Shown here: piece after piece, positions 40,022 to 52,197 of the stretch
Layout of the letters: each line of letters begins with the position of its first letter
Numbering within the stretch: position 1 is the first letter of the stretch
Source of the DNA: Theobroma cacao
Taxonomy: Eukaryota; Streptophyta; Magnoliopsida; Malvales; Malvaceae
Length of the DNA stretch: 64,000 nucleotides
Direction: 5' to 3'
Assembly: GCF_000208745.1 (NCBI RefSeq)
Contig: NC_030858.1
Coordinates: forward strand, 3,082,566 to 3,146,565
Position numbers and translations under genes: made by a program
Notes under the pieces: model-generated
Seen by the model: only the letters and a program-made list of their open reading frames with translations
What the model was told of the DNA's origin: nothing
The model's database searches: none

Positions 40022-40836
40022 AGTCGGTCCACAAAGAGTAATTATAATTTGAAAGTGTTAAATAATCTGAAATTTGAAGAATGGAGACAAAAATAACGAT
40101 ACTAATGCATGTAATTAATGCAGACTTAAAAGATTAAGATTCTATGTGTATTATTCAAGGTATTGAAAACATTACAATTTCAAACTCTTCATTTTGTTTA
40201 ATATTTCGATCATTATAACAATTATAATAATAATCGATATTGTGAAAGATCATTACAACTAGCAACTTGTCATTATATATAAAGATATATTAGGCCAGTT
40301 CATTTATGATCAAAGAATTAACCCTTTTTTTCCAGTAATAAAACACTAAAGAATAAGACTTACTAATGAGTTTTAAATAACAAGCCATTGATCTGTCCTT
40401 ACAATTAAGTTCCCTGTTCCTTAAATTATATATATAAAAGCACTGATGATGCGTGAGTCCTTTCTTCAGTTTACATCATCATTGAGAATCTTGAGCTTTG
40501 ATTATTTTGTTAACTCTGGATGAAGCAGGGCAGAACTTGTTGCATGAATAACCCTTAACAATAATATTATTATTTTCAGTTTCGTGAAAGATCCAACAAA
40601 AGAAATATGTTAAAGATAAAACTTGTGATGGAATATTCACTCGATGTCCTTGTCACCAGAACCTGCAGATACAGCCAATCGAAACCCTCTCGTTTTGTCT
40701 TGCCCTTAAATGCATATGTCAATAAGGATAGAAAGAAAGTCAGATAAGGAAAAGATTACTTGTTCACATACAATGATGTATAATCTGTGGCTTTTGACTA
40801 AACGAGTGCAACTGTGAGAGCAAGGGCCGTCCTAAA
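39253..40836. other. Intergenic between MYB pseudogene and MYB-D
   Basis: Contains an (AT)n microsatellite (39994-40020) and a TATATATAAAAG string (40429-40440) about 400 nt before MYB-D that could be its TATA box if the leader is long or spliced. No gene recognised. Confidence 0.5.
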
Positions 40837-41475
40837 ATGGGTAGAACTCCCTATACCGACGGTCGATTAAATAAGGGAGCTTGGACTGCTTTTGAAGACC
40901 AGATTCTTAGAGATCATGTCAAAATCCATGGTGTAGGGAAGTGGGGGAAGATTGCTGAGAAAACAAGTAAGTTACCAGTTCTATTAGCTTCATTGATTGA
41001 AACTTTCAGGATTGTGCAGATCCTTATGCTTATTGAAGAATAAACGTTTATATGTTTGTCTAGTCAGGTCTTAAGAGATGTGGAAAGAGCTGCAGACTTC
41101 GTTGGCTGAATTATCTTAGACCTGATATTAAAAGAAGAAACATTTCCCAGGATGAAGAAGATCTCATTATAAGGCTCCACAGACTCTTAGGCAACAGGTT
41201 TTGCCTTTCTAATGAATGTTCTGACTAATTAATTGTTTCATGTCATTTCATTTTTACTGATCTCATATGACATGATTGGTCTTTATAGATGGTCTCTGAT
41301 AGCTGGAAGGCTTCCAGGTCGGACAGACAGTGAAATCAAAAACTATTGGAATACTATCCTAAGAAAGAAGGTAAAAGTTAGCAATGAGCCAGACAAAATC
41401 CTCAAGGAACCTTCAAATGAGACTGTACCATCTTGGAACATGGAACCATTTTCTACGAAAACCAAGCTAAAATGA
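40837..41475 (+). CDS. R2R3-MYB with premature stop after R3 (MYB-D)
   Basis: Exons 40837-40966, 41068-41197 and 41289-41475, canonical splice sites, 148 residues ending at an in-frame TGA (41473-41475). The MYB domain is complete: R2 and R3 tryptophans and the bHLH signature ([22 protein letters not shown]) are all present. Odd residues: the N-terminus [14 protein letters not shown] lacks the CCSKEG of its neighbours, the end of R2 reads EKTSLKRCG instead of AGLKRCG, and KRRNIS replaces KRGNIS. After the stop the same frame stays open for 98 more codons to 41772 and encodes a tail homologous to the pseudogene, with an acidic patch EEISLSELLHTDF like that of MYB-C. Either this is a recently disabled activator or it makes a short MYB that could bind DNA and bHLH without activating. 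Expression is unknown. Confidence 0.75.
41315..41335 (+). promoter_or_regulatory. Candidate miR858 target site in MYB-D
   Basis: Same R3 position; by eye it has one terminal mismatch and three G:U-type wobbles to miR858. Confidence 0.4.
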
Positions 41476-41772
41476 TACTCCGATGATACTTTTTGCCCAA
41501 CAGCAATCTCAATTGAGCATGTTGACAGTGGCACATTGGTGAAAGCCCCCATTGATGAAGGTTTGGAGACGAGCAAGGAAGCAGACGGTGACAAACGTAT
41601 TTTGCCTTTCACAATCGGAAGCGATTATAACACACAGGACTTGTTGAAGGATCTTAATGTTGAGGAGATTAGCCTATCAGAGCTTCTGCATACTGACTTC
41701 AAAGATATCTATGAAGGTAACGAGATGATGATTAAAGATTGTGATAGTGGCTCACCCTTCTCTTCAAACTAA
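41476..41772 (+). pseudogene. Untranslated former C-terminal tail of MYB-D
   Basis: In phase with exon 3 beyond the TGA, 98 sense codons and then a TAA stop. The pseudogene at 38.3 kb has a sense codon (AGA) at the position aligned with the TGA, which supports this having once been coding. Confidence 0.75.
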
Positions 41773-44700
41773 ACTCAGGTATCCTAGGATGAACCATTTG
41801 ATATTTGTACATTTGATAATAATATTCTATTTTAGTCAGTTATGGATCCTTGAACTTGAATTTTTAGCCGGCATTCATATGTTGCTCGGATAACGTAAGA
41901 ACTCTGTTACGAAATTGAGTTTCCATCTATATAGTACTAAACATTGTTGTATTTCACTTGTGCTTTTTTTCGGGTTTATTTTGTAAGTATATCAAAGATC
42001 AGAGAAAAAAGCAGCCCAGAAGCAATAGAAGAAGAGAAAAAAGCCCAGTGAAAAGCAGGGCGGCGTCTCCCTTGCACATGGTTTAGGTTTACCCTTGACT
42101 GGGGAGCATATGTAGGGGTTGATTCCACCCCCACCCCCCCCCCCCCCTCCCTTCCAGCAAAGCCGTCAAGAACAATGACAAACACAGTTGCAAAATTTCA
42201 ACTCCTCTGCTCAACAAGGCAAGAACAATAGCCGTGGACTGAGCCGCAGATAGCGGCTCAACGTCTATTCTTTTATCCCCTATTAGTACCTCCAAAAATC
42301 ATTGTCAAAGAAGAAAAGAAAGAATACCAGGAAAGGTCTTAAAGCTCTATGGAAGAGTGAAACCCGAAATTCTCACAAAATGAAATGATGATTCGTAGCT
42401 AAAATCCTCAAACAACATTGCTTCCACCAAATCACCACCGTCGTCATAATGTTGCCACCAGTCTCCGCCTGCCACTTAAAGGCGGAAAAAGGACAAGAAA
42501 AAGAAAGAAAAATAACTGGGCTGCATCAAGATCCGACCCAAAACAATATCTATGGGCTAAAAATTCAACACGGCCTATCTAACAAGAAAAAGAAAACTAC
42601 TGTACTAGACCAAGAGACAAGACCTGGAAAATCAATACCCACAACTAGCCCAATACAGAAAGACCTGGCTTGTGGCTGAACAAGGAAACAGGTGAAAATA
42701 AATAAGCAAGGTGCCATAACTGATTCGGATACATCATTGGCACTCGACACCTGCACCCTTCGTTCATGATCAGTGTAATTTAAATAGAAACAGCTGGATG
42801 GCTTTCGGGTCTACTTAATTATTAGTATATGCTCTTGAGCTAATTAGATTGCTCAAGTAATATATATTATCATTTAATGTATATTTAATATTATAATTAT
42901 ATGTGATAGAGGTTTTGTTTCATATTAATATAATAATAAGGAGTTATATAATACTAATTGAATGAAGTTCATGGAATATAAAGCCCGAGCTAGAGAATTA
43001 TAAAGTTGTTACAATTATGAGATCAGTATATGTTAAAGCTATGTTCTTAAAACTGTTCCTGATTATTGTATTGTTAAGAGAGGGTATTGACAATGCCTAA
43101 ACACTGGTACATGTTAAGCTTTCTTATTTGGGAAGTAAGCAATCGATCTCATAAATTGAAGTATATGAGATATTTGAGGATAACATGTAGGTGCTTATTA
43201 AAAAACAAATTCACTGAACTGAACATGACCCGTTATGAAAACTTCATTTAGTATTTCACTCAAATATCTATGGAATATGTTCTCATGTGATAGTCAAGCA
43301 ACTAGTCCTTAGACTTGAGACATCAAGTCATCTTATTTGGAGAATAACATATTTTGATTTCACCCTTATGGGTTTAGAGGTGATCAGATGGCTAAACAAT
43401 GTGTTTTTTTATATACCATGAAGCATGCAAAGGTGAATAAGTGATTCACCTTATTATACTTAAACCAAAAAAAATAAAGTTAACAGTTTGCTTAAGCTTA
43501 AGCTTAAACAAAAAAATGTATATGCAATGATTTCAAACTTTGACTTTGACATGTAACATCAGTTTAAGCTTACAGTGTCGTTTTGTTTTTATTTTTTTGC
43601 TATTAAACATTGTTTGTAACTTGCTCTTTTGTATTTATATAAACTATTAGAGTTAAAACGTATAACAATTTTTTTTAACTGTAACAAGATTTTTTGAACA
43701 TAACATTTAATAACAATATTTTTTAAATATAACGTGTAACTTGTTCTCTATATTTGTATTTCATTGAAATATAAACTCTTGAAATTAAACACTTTCATGA
43801 TAAATATAAGATTTAAATTTAAAAAAAATATTTTCAAAAACATCATATTTTTAAAGGGTAAAAAAAATTGTCCCTTTTTCTTTCCAAGCTCGATTGTGGA
43901 TAGAAGTCATCCCAAGTTCCATAGCGAGGTGTTTGCTTGGATATATATGTCATTACACTTCTCACATGCATTTTGCTTTTGTAATTTTTTAAATGTTCTT
44001 TTGTAGATGACTGAAAATCTCATGGTTCATTACAGCACGGGAACAACTGGAAAAGGAAAACAGCATTTTTCACAGAAGAATACTGCAGTCGCAATTTGTG
44101 AGCTGCCCTTCTATCTGATGACCCAAGATAGATAATGATGTTGCCGTCACATTGCATCGAATGCTTAATTTGATGGGGAAGTAACACAATAGAGTTTCTT
44201 CATAACATTTGAGTTGCTGAAATCTGCAATCATGATAGGAATAAAAGACAAAAAAAATGGCTGGATTTTCGTCCTCTCTTCCTTTTAAAAGGTACAAGCA
44301 ATACATGAAGGGAAAAACAAAGGACCCCAAATGAAGCCGTATATGGTGCGATCTTAAGACGGTAGAAGGTATCATATTCATGGGCCATGTTTCGAGCTCG
44401 GCTCCGCTTTGGTTTTGGTTAAACCAAGTCCAGCACACTCAACCGTGACATACATCATTCGAACACATTACGTACATCTTCTCTTATACGAAACGCTCCG
44501 TCAGATGCCCTTTCTAGTATGCTGAACCCTTGGCATCCCCAAGATGGGTTAAGCCCAAATTATATCCAGCAGCACTTGTATGATGTCTATCAGGGATGTT
44601 GACCCAATAATAAGAGGTAAGAAAATACATTAGTATTAAAGGCAGTCATTTGTTGAATAGAAGCAGAAAAAGTTTGTGTAATTCTAAAGCAACATAAGTC

Positions 44701-45968
44701 CAAATAAAAGTGCTTGCATTGCATGCATTCACAACCATGTTACCGATCGAGTAATGCTAATTAGAATTAAACCAATTCCCTCCAGAAACGTTGAAGACAA
44801 TGTATAATTAGAATTTTCGATGTGATAAAATTAGAATAAGTGAGAAATATAAAAGCCAAAACTTTGATAGGCCCAAGGAGGAAATTATTGGTGCAGTCTC
44901 CAGGGGGAGAGTTAATGGCTGTTGGATGCAAACAGTCAAATAAACGATGGTGCAGAGAAACAAGTGGAGTGTTCTGGTGAAAATAAGATGCAGCATGTGA
45001 ATCGGGTCACCGTGCGTGCTCTTGCAAGTGATGTCATCTCATCTGTTCATTAAAAATGTACTCAGATTTCAGATTTTTCAACTCTATAATGGAAGAGAGG
45101 GAAAGCCTCATATCAGATCTCTGTGTCGTCGCCCATGCCATGCAGGCTGGCCCCACCACCCACCCCCCTCACGTACTCTCCAATTGCATGCACTGTTCCC
45201 AGGAGAAATTAAGATTCCACTCTTTTAGCCCAAACAGAATCATGATCTGCATCAAAAGCATCAAGCCATGGCTTCTTATTATCTTTCTTGTTTTTGGGGG
45301 TTCATATATATTTCTGTAATGTTTTTCGCATATCAATGAATTAAAACAATAAGGACTCCATTCGTAAGTACTCAGTACTATTCTTACTCGACAGTGTTAT
45401 ACATTCTCCATCTGTTTCATTGCAGCCAGAACTTTCAACCATAGAATTGACAATGTGAGAGCAAAAACAAATTCCCCTTAGCAGCCAAAGCAACGACATT
45501 ATGAACAGAAGAGGAGGTCATAGATTGAAGTTCAAAATTTCAAACTAAAAATGGATTGTTGGACCAAAACTATCCATGGTCCATAGGCAGATGATACAAA
45601 AGAAAAAACAAAGAACAAGGAAAAGCAATCCCTACCACATCAAGAAAATTAAGAGGTCTACATTCACTTAATTTTTAAACTATTTTTAGATGGATTGAAA
45701 TTACTAATTCACATCCTTACAAATTTGGTCGGACAAATTGCTTATAGTCAGCTGTAATGAAAGTTTAGCTCAAACTCAAAAATATATAATAGCAACATTG
45801 AGGAACTAAACCCCATTGCCACTGGAAACTCTTTGAGAATGGAAAAAGAATTACCTTGTGATAAACCGAGTTTTAACATTCTATTCTTTAGGTTCACCTC
45901 AATTCTCACTGATCTCCTATATCACTGTCATTATCATCATCTTCTGATCGCTCAACCTGTTTCTCCAA
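41773..45968. other. Intergenic between MYB-D and the trihelix gene
   Basis: About 41990-42790 is richer in G+C with gggctt-type words on the minus strand and a poly-C run (42135-42150). It may be an old retroelement fragment, but no protein domain is readable. The remainder is AT-rich. The last few hundred bases would hold the trihelix 3' UTR. Confidence 0.45.
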
Positions 45969-47874
45969 CTAATTTTCATGGATTTCATTGTCCTTTCCAT
46001 TGCATCCTTGCACTACTACATTCTCATCAACTGCGCCATCAAAATCCAATTGGGAGTTGATTTCAGAAACTTTAAGGCTCCCGCTAGCGTTATCTTGTGC
46101 AGTCCCAAGGTCACCCTCAGGCATATAAGCTTGTAAAAAGTCTGAATCAGCATGCTCTTGCATCTCAATATCCTTGTTAATCAAAGGCCTAGGCGAAGTG
46201 GGACAAGTAACGGGTATTCTTGAGTAGAGCTGATCGAGTTGGTCAAAATAAGTGCAGGTTTTAGATTGCTGAGAGCGCATTTTACCATTTTCTTTGCTCT
46301 TCCTGAAATACTTGTTTATGTTCTCCCATTTTTCTTTGCACCTTTTTGCACTTCTTTGATAACCAAGAGAGGCCATGAAAGAGCTCACCTCTTCCCAAAG
46401 AGGCCCCTTTAATCCAGGTTCTCGAAACTTTGATTCGAAGTTACGTCGCACTTGAATCAAGGCCTCAACTTCAGCTCTAGGCCACCTGCTACTGTTATCA
46501 ACCTTCACAGGCATGCTTTCTTTGAAGGGTTCAATTGCACTTTCCGGCTGCAGTAACAATGGAGTCCTTGCAGGTAGACTGACGCTTTGACCTGTAATTT
46601 TCTCCAAATACGAAACAATAAGAGCCTCTCTACTTGTAGCTAGAGCTTGTTCATGTGCTCTCGCAAAGGCTTCTCTATTACGCTTTTCAGCCTCTTGTCG
46701 CCTCCATGATTCTTCTTTCCCTGTCCGTTCTTTATCCATTCTTTCAATCACTTCCAAGAACCTTTTATGAAGACCCTCTTGATGATCCGTCACTTGCTTC
46801 ACCAAACACTCAAAAAACCCAATCATTGAACTCAATTGCTCCTTCATTTTCCTCTTCCTCTTCTTCTTTTCAATCTTCCTTATTGAAGCTTCTTCTCCAA
46901 TAGAAGTCTCTGATCCATGATCAACCCCATGTGCAACATTACCACCCCCGCAATTGGCACCTACATTATGTCCTTGAAATTCACTTAGGGGCATGGAAAG
47001 ACCAACATTTGTAGGTGAATTTTCACCAGTGAGAGCAGACCCAGAACCAGCTTGAGTAGTTTCTCCACCCTTCGCAAGGCCATAAATAGCTTCAAGCTCA
47101 CCAAAGAGTCTATATTTGTTATCCAAATTCTTGCTTCTCTCACTTGGACATTGACCCGGTGGTTGCAAAACCTTGTTGTACTTATTCCCCTCCATCTCTC
47201 TAGCTCCATCTCCACTACACTGCCTATCTTCACATCGGTTTAGAGGCTTCCTGGTAACATTTACACAAACACATGGGTGACAAAGAAGTCAATTTTGAAA
47301 ACAAAAAAGCAACCTTTTCTTAAAAAAAAATAAAAATAGAGTACTACTATAGATATTAATTAGTAATAAATTACCAAAAGGGTTCTTTGATGGGAGAATC
47401 TTCTTGGGGATGCCAACAATGAGGCATCAAAAGGGAATGTTGTTGTGGCCGCCGATTCCCATGAACATGTTGCTCATTTCCGTCGAAAAAAGTAGCATCA
47501 TTCGGTTGATGATTCAAAGCTAAAGCAGCCTCCTTTTTCCCACTATTTTCATTCAGACCCAACTTGAAATTGACAGCCAAAAAGGGTTGTTGATGGACAT
47601 GATGATGAGCAGGCTCGGCTTGTTGTTCAAATGGTTGAAACTGCTGATGTTGGAAAAGCTGATGCGTAACCGGAACTGATGAAAGTTGTTGGAAAAGATT
47701 TTGCTGTTGCTTCTGTTGCTGTTGAGAATGTTGAGGGTAGTTAGGATGAAAAGGAGATTGTTGGTGGTGGTATTGAGGAGGATTAGAAATGGAGAAAACT
47801 GCAGAAGAGGAGCCGTCATCATCCATTAACTGCTGTTGCTCTAGATGATGGGCACCGTATTTAACAGGATGCAT
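45969..47874 (-). CDS. GTL2-like: GT-2-type trihelix transcription factor, GTL2-like
   Basis: Two exons, 47375-47874 and 45969-47250, joined across a GT..AG intron in matching phase; 593 residues, stop TAG. Order: a Gln/His-rich N-terminus (about 15-120); a KYRLFGELEAIYG element (about 212-224) that in GT-2 proteins follows the first trihelix; a Lys/Arg cluster (about 294-303, likely nuclear signal); a long charged helix/coiled coil (about 305-385, QEGLHKRFLEVIERMDKE...); then a C-terminal trihelix (about 423-509) with W423, W452, W475, ending in KTCTYFDQLDQLYSR. Known: GT-2 factors bind GT elements and regulate growth and stress genes. The core of the N-terminal trihelix is not visible, so this looks like a one-trihelix variant. 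The start is the first ATG (MHPVKYG); a downstream Met at LMDDDG is the alternative. A GAGAAA repeat lies in the leader. Confidence 0.88.
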
Positions 47875-47976
47875 ATTTTTTTTCTTTCCTTCTTTCTTTG
47901 TTTGAGGTCTTTGTTCGGTGTAAATGGAAGAGGACCCAAAATAGGCCCTTCCCCTCTTCAAAGAAGAATTAAAGCC

Positions 47977-48018
47977 AGAGAAAGAGAAAGAGAAAGAGAA
48001 AGAGAAAGAGAGAGGGAG
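47977..48018. repeat. GAGAAA microsatellite in the trihelix leader
   Basis: Tandem gagaaa units followed by gagagaggg lie about 100-140 nt upstream of the trihelix start codon, on its 5' UTR or promoter side. CT/GA repeats are common in plant leaders and mutate easily. Confidence 0.85.
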
Positions 48019-50295
48019 GAGAGACTAGAAAGGGTGCGAGTGAGGTGAGACTGTGAGACAAGGCAGCGTAGAGACGAAACAAAGAGAGAAAAAAAAAAAA
48101 AAAAAGCTGTTACATGGGATAGATACTTCTGCAAGTCATAGTTAGGGTTTTGATTTATCCCCAAAAATAAATAAATAAAAATTATTCACTTTTTTTTAAG
48201 AAAATCGAAAAAAAAGAAGAAGAGTACTATGGCTATGGGATTATGGCTAAAAATTCTAATCTTAGCTTAAATTTCAATTAGTAACTTTTAAACATTAATT
48301 ATCACTTAATTTACAGATTAATTATTCTTTGAATTCCTTTTTAATTAGTTTTTGGAAAAGGTCAAGTTGGAGCGATTGGTTTTGGAAACCTGTTGATTTG
48401 TGGCAATGATACCACACATTAGTAATCAATAGGTAGCAGTAAGCTATAAATTTGACAGCTGATACATTTTTCTTATCATTATCATTTTATTTTCAATGAT
48501 TTACTTTTTGTTTTAGGGTGTGAGAATTTTTCACCAACTTTTTAGGTCAACATTTGCTTCAATTTAAATTTTTTATCCCTTTTAGAAAAATTATAATCTT
48601 TTTAGTTTAGTGATATATATATATATACACCACTTCATGCTTGCTTGTTTATAAAATTATGATTTTTGAATGATTTAAGTTGAACCCGAAATTATGTATA
48701 CAGAATATAATAAATACATGTCAATGTATTCATAAAATTAAGAAAAAAAAATACATAGATGGATTGAAATCCGAAATAAATCGAATACTCATAAAGACAT
48801 TGTTTGTAATTCTATAGCATAGTCCCATAAAACATATATCCTCCTATAATGGCCAAGGCATCTATTTGCATTTAAATACTAGAGAAATAAATTGGATGAG
48901 ATATATACCGGTTGGAAGGCAAAGAGCGTGGAAATGTGAATAATTATACTTAATAAATGATGAGTACGATACAAAGGCAAAGAATGGTCGACATGGAATG
49001 AAGTGGTAAGTGCAGCCAAAATAAATGTAAGACTGAGAAGAGTTCAAAGAGTAGGAGTAGGATATTGAAGGCAGCTGGGGTGGTAGGGTCCCAAAAGGTT
49101 CGTAGTATTTTGTATTTGGAAACGGGAAAAGCGACACGTGTTAGACTGCAGACATGAGAGACATCCTTTTGGAAGTATACAATTGATGTGCACGTGAATT
49201 CAGTACAGTACATTGTCCTCATGTCTCCTCCCATTTTAAATTCTGTCTGCTGCCACATTGCACATCCCACCCTCACTCTTTTCCCCCCTCTTCCAACCCT
49301 CCTCCTTTTACCCCCAAGCTTTTCTCAATGTGATCTCTGCAACAGATTGTGATGGAACTATGGAAGGATTCTGCATCCTCATGTTGGTGGGTTATGGCAA
49401 TGGTTGCTACTGTTTGCTATGTATGATTTGAATTTAATAGATGCTCATGTTTCTCCTGTCTCTTTCTCTTTTTTTTTTTTTTTTTCTCTCAATAAAAATG
49501 AACCATTTTATCGAATTTCTACTGGGCTTGAAGGTGCATATGCAGTAGTGGTAGTACTATTAAAGCAGGGGTTCAAGCAAACATTTACTTGAACCCATTG
49601 GAGCCCAAATGGCCCAAAGTCTGTAACAAAAGTTAAAAGGTGAAGACAATTGCACCCTCTGCCTTTTCCTGGTACGTTTGTTTCTTCTCTCTGATTGCAA
49701 TTACTCTTTGTTTGTTGTTATTTAGTTCAGATATATGATCTTTTACCTTCTTTTTTTTCCTTGAGATAAAACTATCTACTTCAGATTCACAGTAATAACT
49801 TCTTTTCCTTTTTAGATACTTAGATTCTCAAAGCATCACACTTTCCGGAATGAGAACTTTAAAAGAGTGTTAAAGTTTGAAGGGGACTGATGATTGTAGG
49901 AGGGCCATGCGGTTGGGGGGTGCGGAGGCACTACTGGGCAATTGTGTGCTCACTTTCCTCCTGTTTTTCCAAGTCTTTCTCCGTAAGTCAACATTATTCA
50001 CTTTTGAATGCAATTAAGACAGAAGGTGTCAAAAAAAAAAAAAAAAACCTTCCGCCTTGCCCTGCCTTGATCCACAACTATAGAGAACCACTTGAGCTTT
50101 CTGTTCTTGGACTGACATTTGAGAGTTCACAGAATAAAGAGTTCTGCACTTCTCAACTTTGAATTTCATTATTAGCATGTCATATTCAAATAGATAAAGA
50201 GACCAAGCCTTACAAATTCCTTAGAATTTGATAGTTCAAACTCACTGCCTTCAACTTTTAATTCATTAATTCATCAAGTTCAAGCTGTAATATAT
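48019..50295. other. Intergenic between trihelix gene and P450 pseudogene
   Basis: No recognisable gene. It holds the trihelix promoter side, T- and A-runs, and frames with no protein-like composition. Confidence 0.5.
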
Positions 50296-52197
50296 GTGGT
50301 TTGGTGGAGGCCCAAAAGCTTGGAGAAGTGTTTGAGGCAGCGAGGAATCAAAAAGCACCTTCCTACAAGCTTTTGCATAATGATGACATGAAAGAAATGG
50401 TGAGCATGGTTCAAACCATGGCTTTTACCCACCAGATTATGCCACGTGTAGCACCATTCGTTCATCAAATGGTGCAAAACAAACCACGGTCAAGCATTCT
50501 GCGTAAAACTGACCATGCAAAACAACTTTACTTCGTTTTTGACGATTTGGGGTGAGATCAGAACAAAATTACAGATTAAACTAGAATGAAATGACTCTGT
50601 CATAGGCTATAAAAAAAAAAAGAAATGACTCTGTCGTAGTTTTTTTCAAAATAGTCAATTTATTTACCTATTTCCTGGTTATGGTACAGGTGAGCATTGG
50701 TAGAGTTGATGTTTTATTGTTACCTGTCTTATAATCTAGCTAGGACTTGCAATCCTTTCTCTGGTCTGAGTTGGATGAAAACAAGACCAAGGCTAACAGT
50801 GGCGGCAGACCCCCAAGCTGATGAAAAAGATATTAACGGATAAGAATGGTCATTTTGTAAAGCCACGAATGGAACACCCTCTGCTTGTTCTTCTACAGCT
50901 GGGAGTCTCAACCTTGGAAGGAGGGAAAGGGGCCATTCGCAGAAGGCTGATAACAACAGCTTTTCACCTTGACAAGCTAAAGGTGCTTCCGCTGCTCCAC
51001 ATGCGCGCACCAAATCTTCAACTCTACTTTAGGTAGGGAAATCAAATTTAAAATGCTTGCAACCTCCATTCATATTATGTACTACAAAAGTAATTGAAAT
51101 CAATGGTCAGTACCGTTAATTCCTTCATAATTTTCTTTCTTGTCAAATAATTAAGATAATTAATGGACCATATTTGCACACCACACCAACTTCGATGTTC
51201 CATGGCTGTGGAAAACAAAAATTTATTATTAGCTTTATGTAGTTTCCGGTTACTCCCTTTTTCCTCCATACTTAAACAGTGGCAAAATGTATTACATATA
51301 AGCAAACAATGAAATCATACAAATGTAATTTCATCATATGTGACAGAATCTTAATATAGTGCTAAATTCATAGTTTGTCTCAAGTGAAAAAAAGGTGGTA
51401 CTTGCTCCTGATATGGATTGAAAAGCAGAGTACTATGTGTTTAGATAGCCAAGCTCACCTAGCAGAAGTATGGCAATACATGTAATGATTAATAGATCAT
51501 GGTAATTGGTAAAGAGGAAATGATACCAGCATTTGCCACAAGTTGTGGTAACTTGGTTGATAGATGGACAAAGCTGTTGAGTCCTGAAGGACTTGTAAAT
51601 ATGTTGGACCTCAGTTCCGTATTCTACCTGCTGGTGTTATTGCTCAAACGGCTTGTGCAATCAGATATGAAGAGGGAAAGAAGAAATTTAAACTTCAGAA
51701 AGAGCAAGCTGTTTTGGTGCTTGAACTTTTTTATTGCACCTACATTCCTGGATTTCTATGTTCAATTCCTCTGTTTCCTCTGGCATGTTGACCACCTTAC
51801 AGTCAATAGTCCAAGTATCTAGTCCAATAGTTTGCTCATAAAATTGATCCTATTTGGCAGGTATCCATGCTATTACATGAAGTATTGAGACTTCGACTGC
51901 TCTCTTTCGGCATACTAGCAAGAAAACTAGCATGGGAAGGATGTCGATCCCTGCTGGGGCAGACCTTCTCTTACCTACATTGTTCGACTAGTTATAAAAC
52001 CAGAGACATTTGCTAAAGGAGTTTCCAAAGGCATCAAAGAATCAAATCGCCTTCTATTTATTTGGTTGGGGTACCAGATTTTGTCTAGGCCAAAACTTCG
52101 CAATGATAGAGGCAAAGATGGCACTAGCTATTTCTGGTTCGAGCTCTCTCTTTCTTCAGCCTCAACATGGTACTCCCATTTTTTGCACCAGAGCTTA
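50296..52197 (+). pseudogene. CYP72-clan cytochrome P450 pseudogene
   Basis: Pieces in the correct order: VVWWRPKSLEKCLRQRGIK (50296-50352), then after a frameshift YKLLHNDDMKEMV...PRVAPFVHQMV; ILTDKNGHFVKPRME...RRRLITTAFHLDKLK (50829-50980); PAFATSCGNLVDRWTKLL (from 51529) with a second frame EEGKKKFKLQKEQAVLVLE; a K-helix-like HEVLRLR (51876); MSIPAG...; and the haem-binding loop FGWGTRFCLGQNFAMIEAK (52058-52114). The start codon, the N-terminal anchor and the I-helix exon (AGxDTT-type) are missing, and there are several frameshifts and stops. Intron positions still fit CYP72-clan genes. Known: the intact enzymes are ER-bound monooxygenases. This copy cannot make one. Subfamily (CYP72A, 721 or 749) is unresolved. 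Confidence 0.88.

Noticed and set aside
41990..42790. Possible LINE-type retroelement remnant with gggctt words on the minus strand
   Set aside because: No endonuclease or reverse transcriptase text and no poly-A with target duplication could be shown.
44070..44438. Minus-strand 122-codon frame
   Set aside because: No motif, mixed hydrophobic composition typical of translated intergenic DNA, no splice context.
44514..44610. Short minus-strand frame ending HHTSAAGYNLGLTHLGDAK...stop, resembling the end of a protein
   Set aside because: Only about 30 codons, no partner exon found and no motif; too short to claim a gene.
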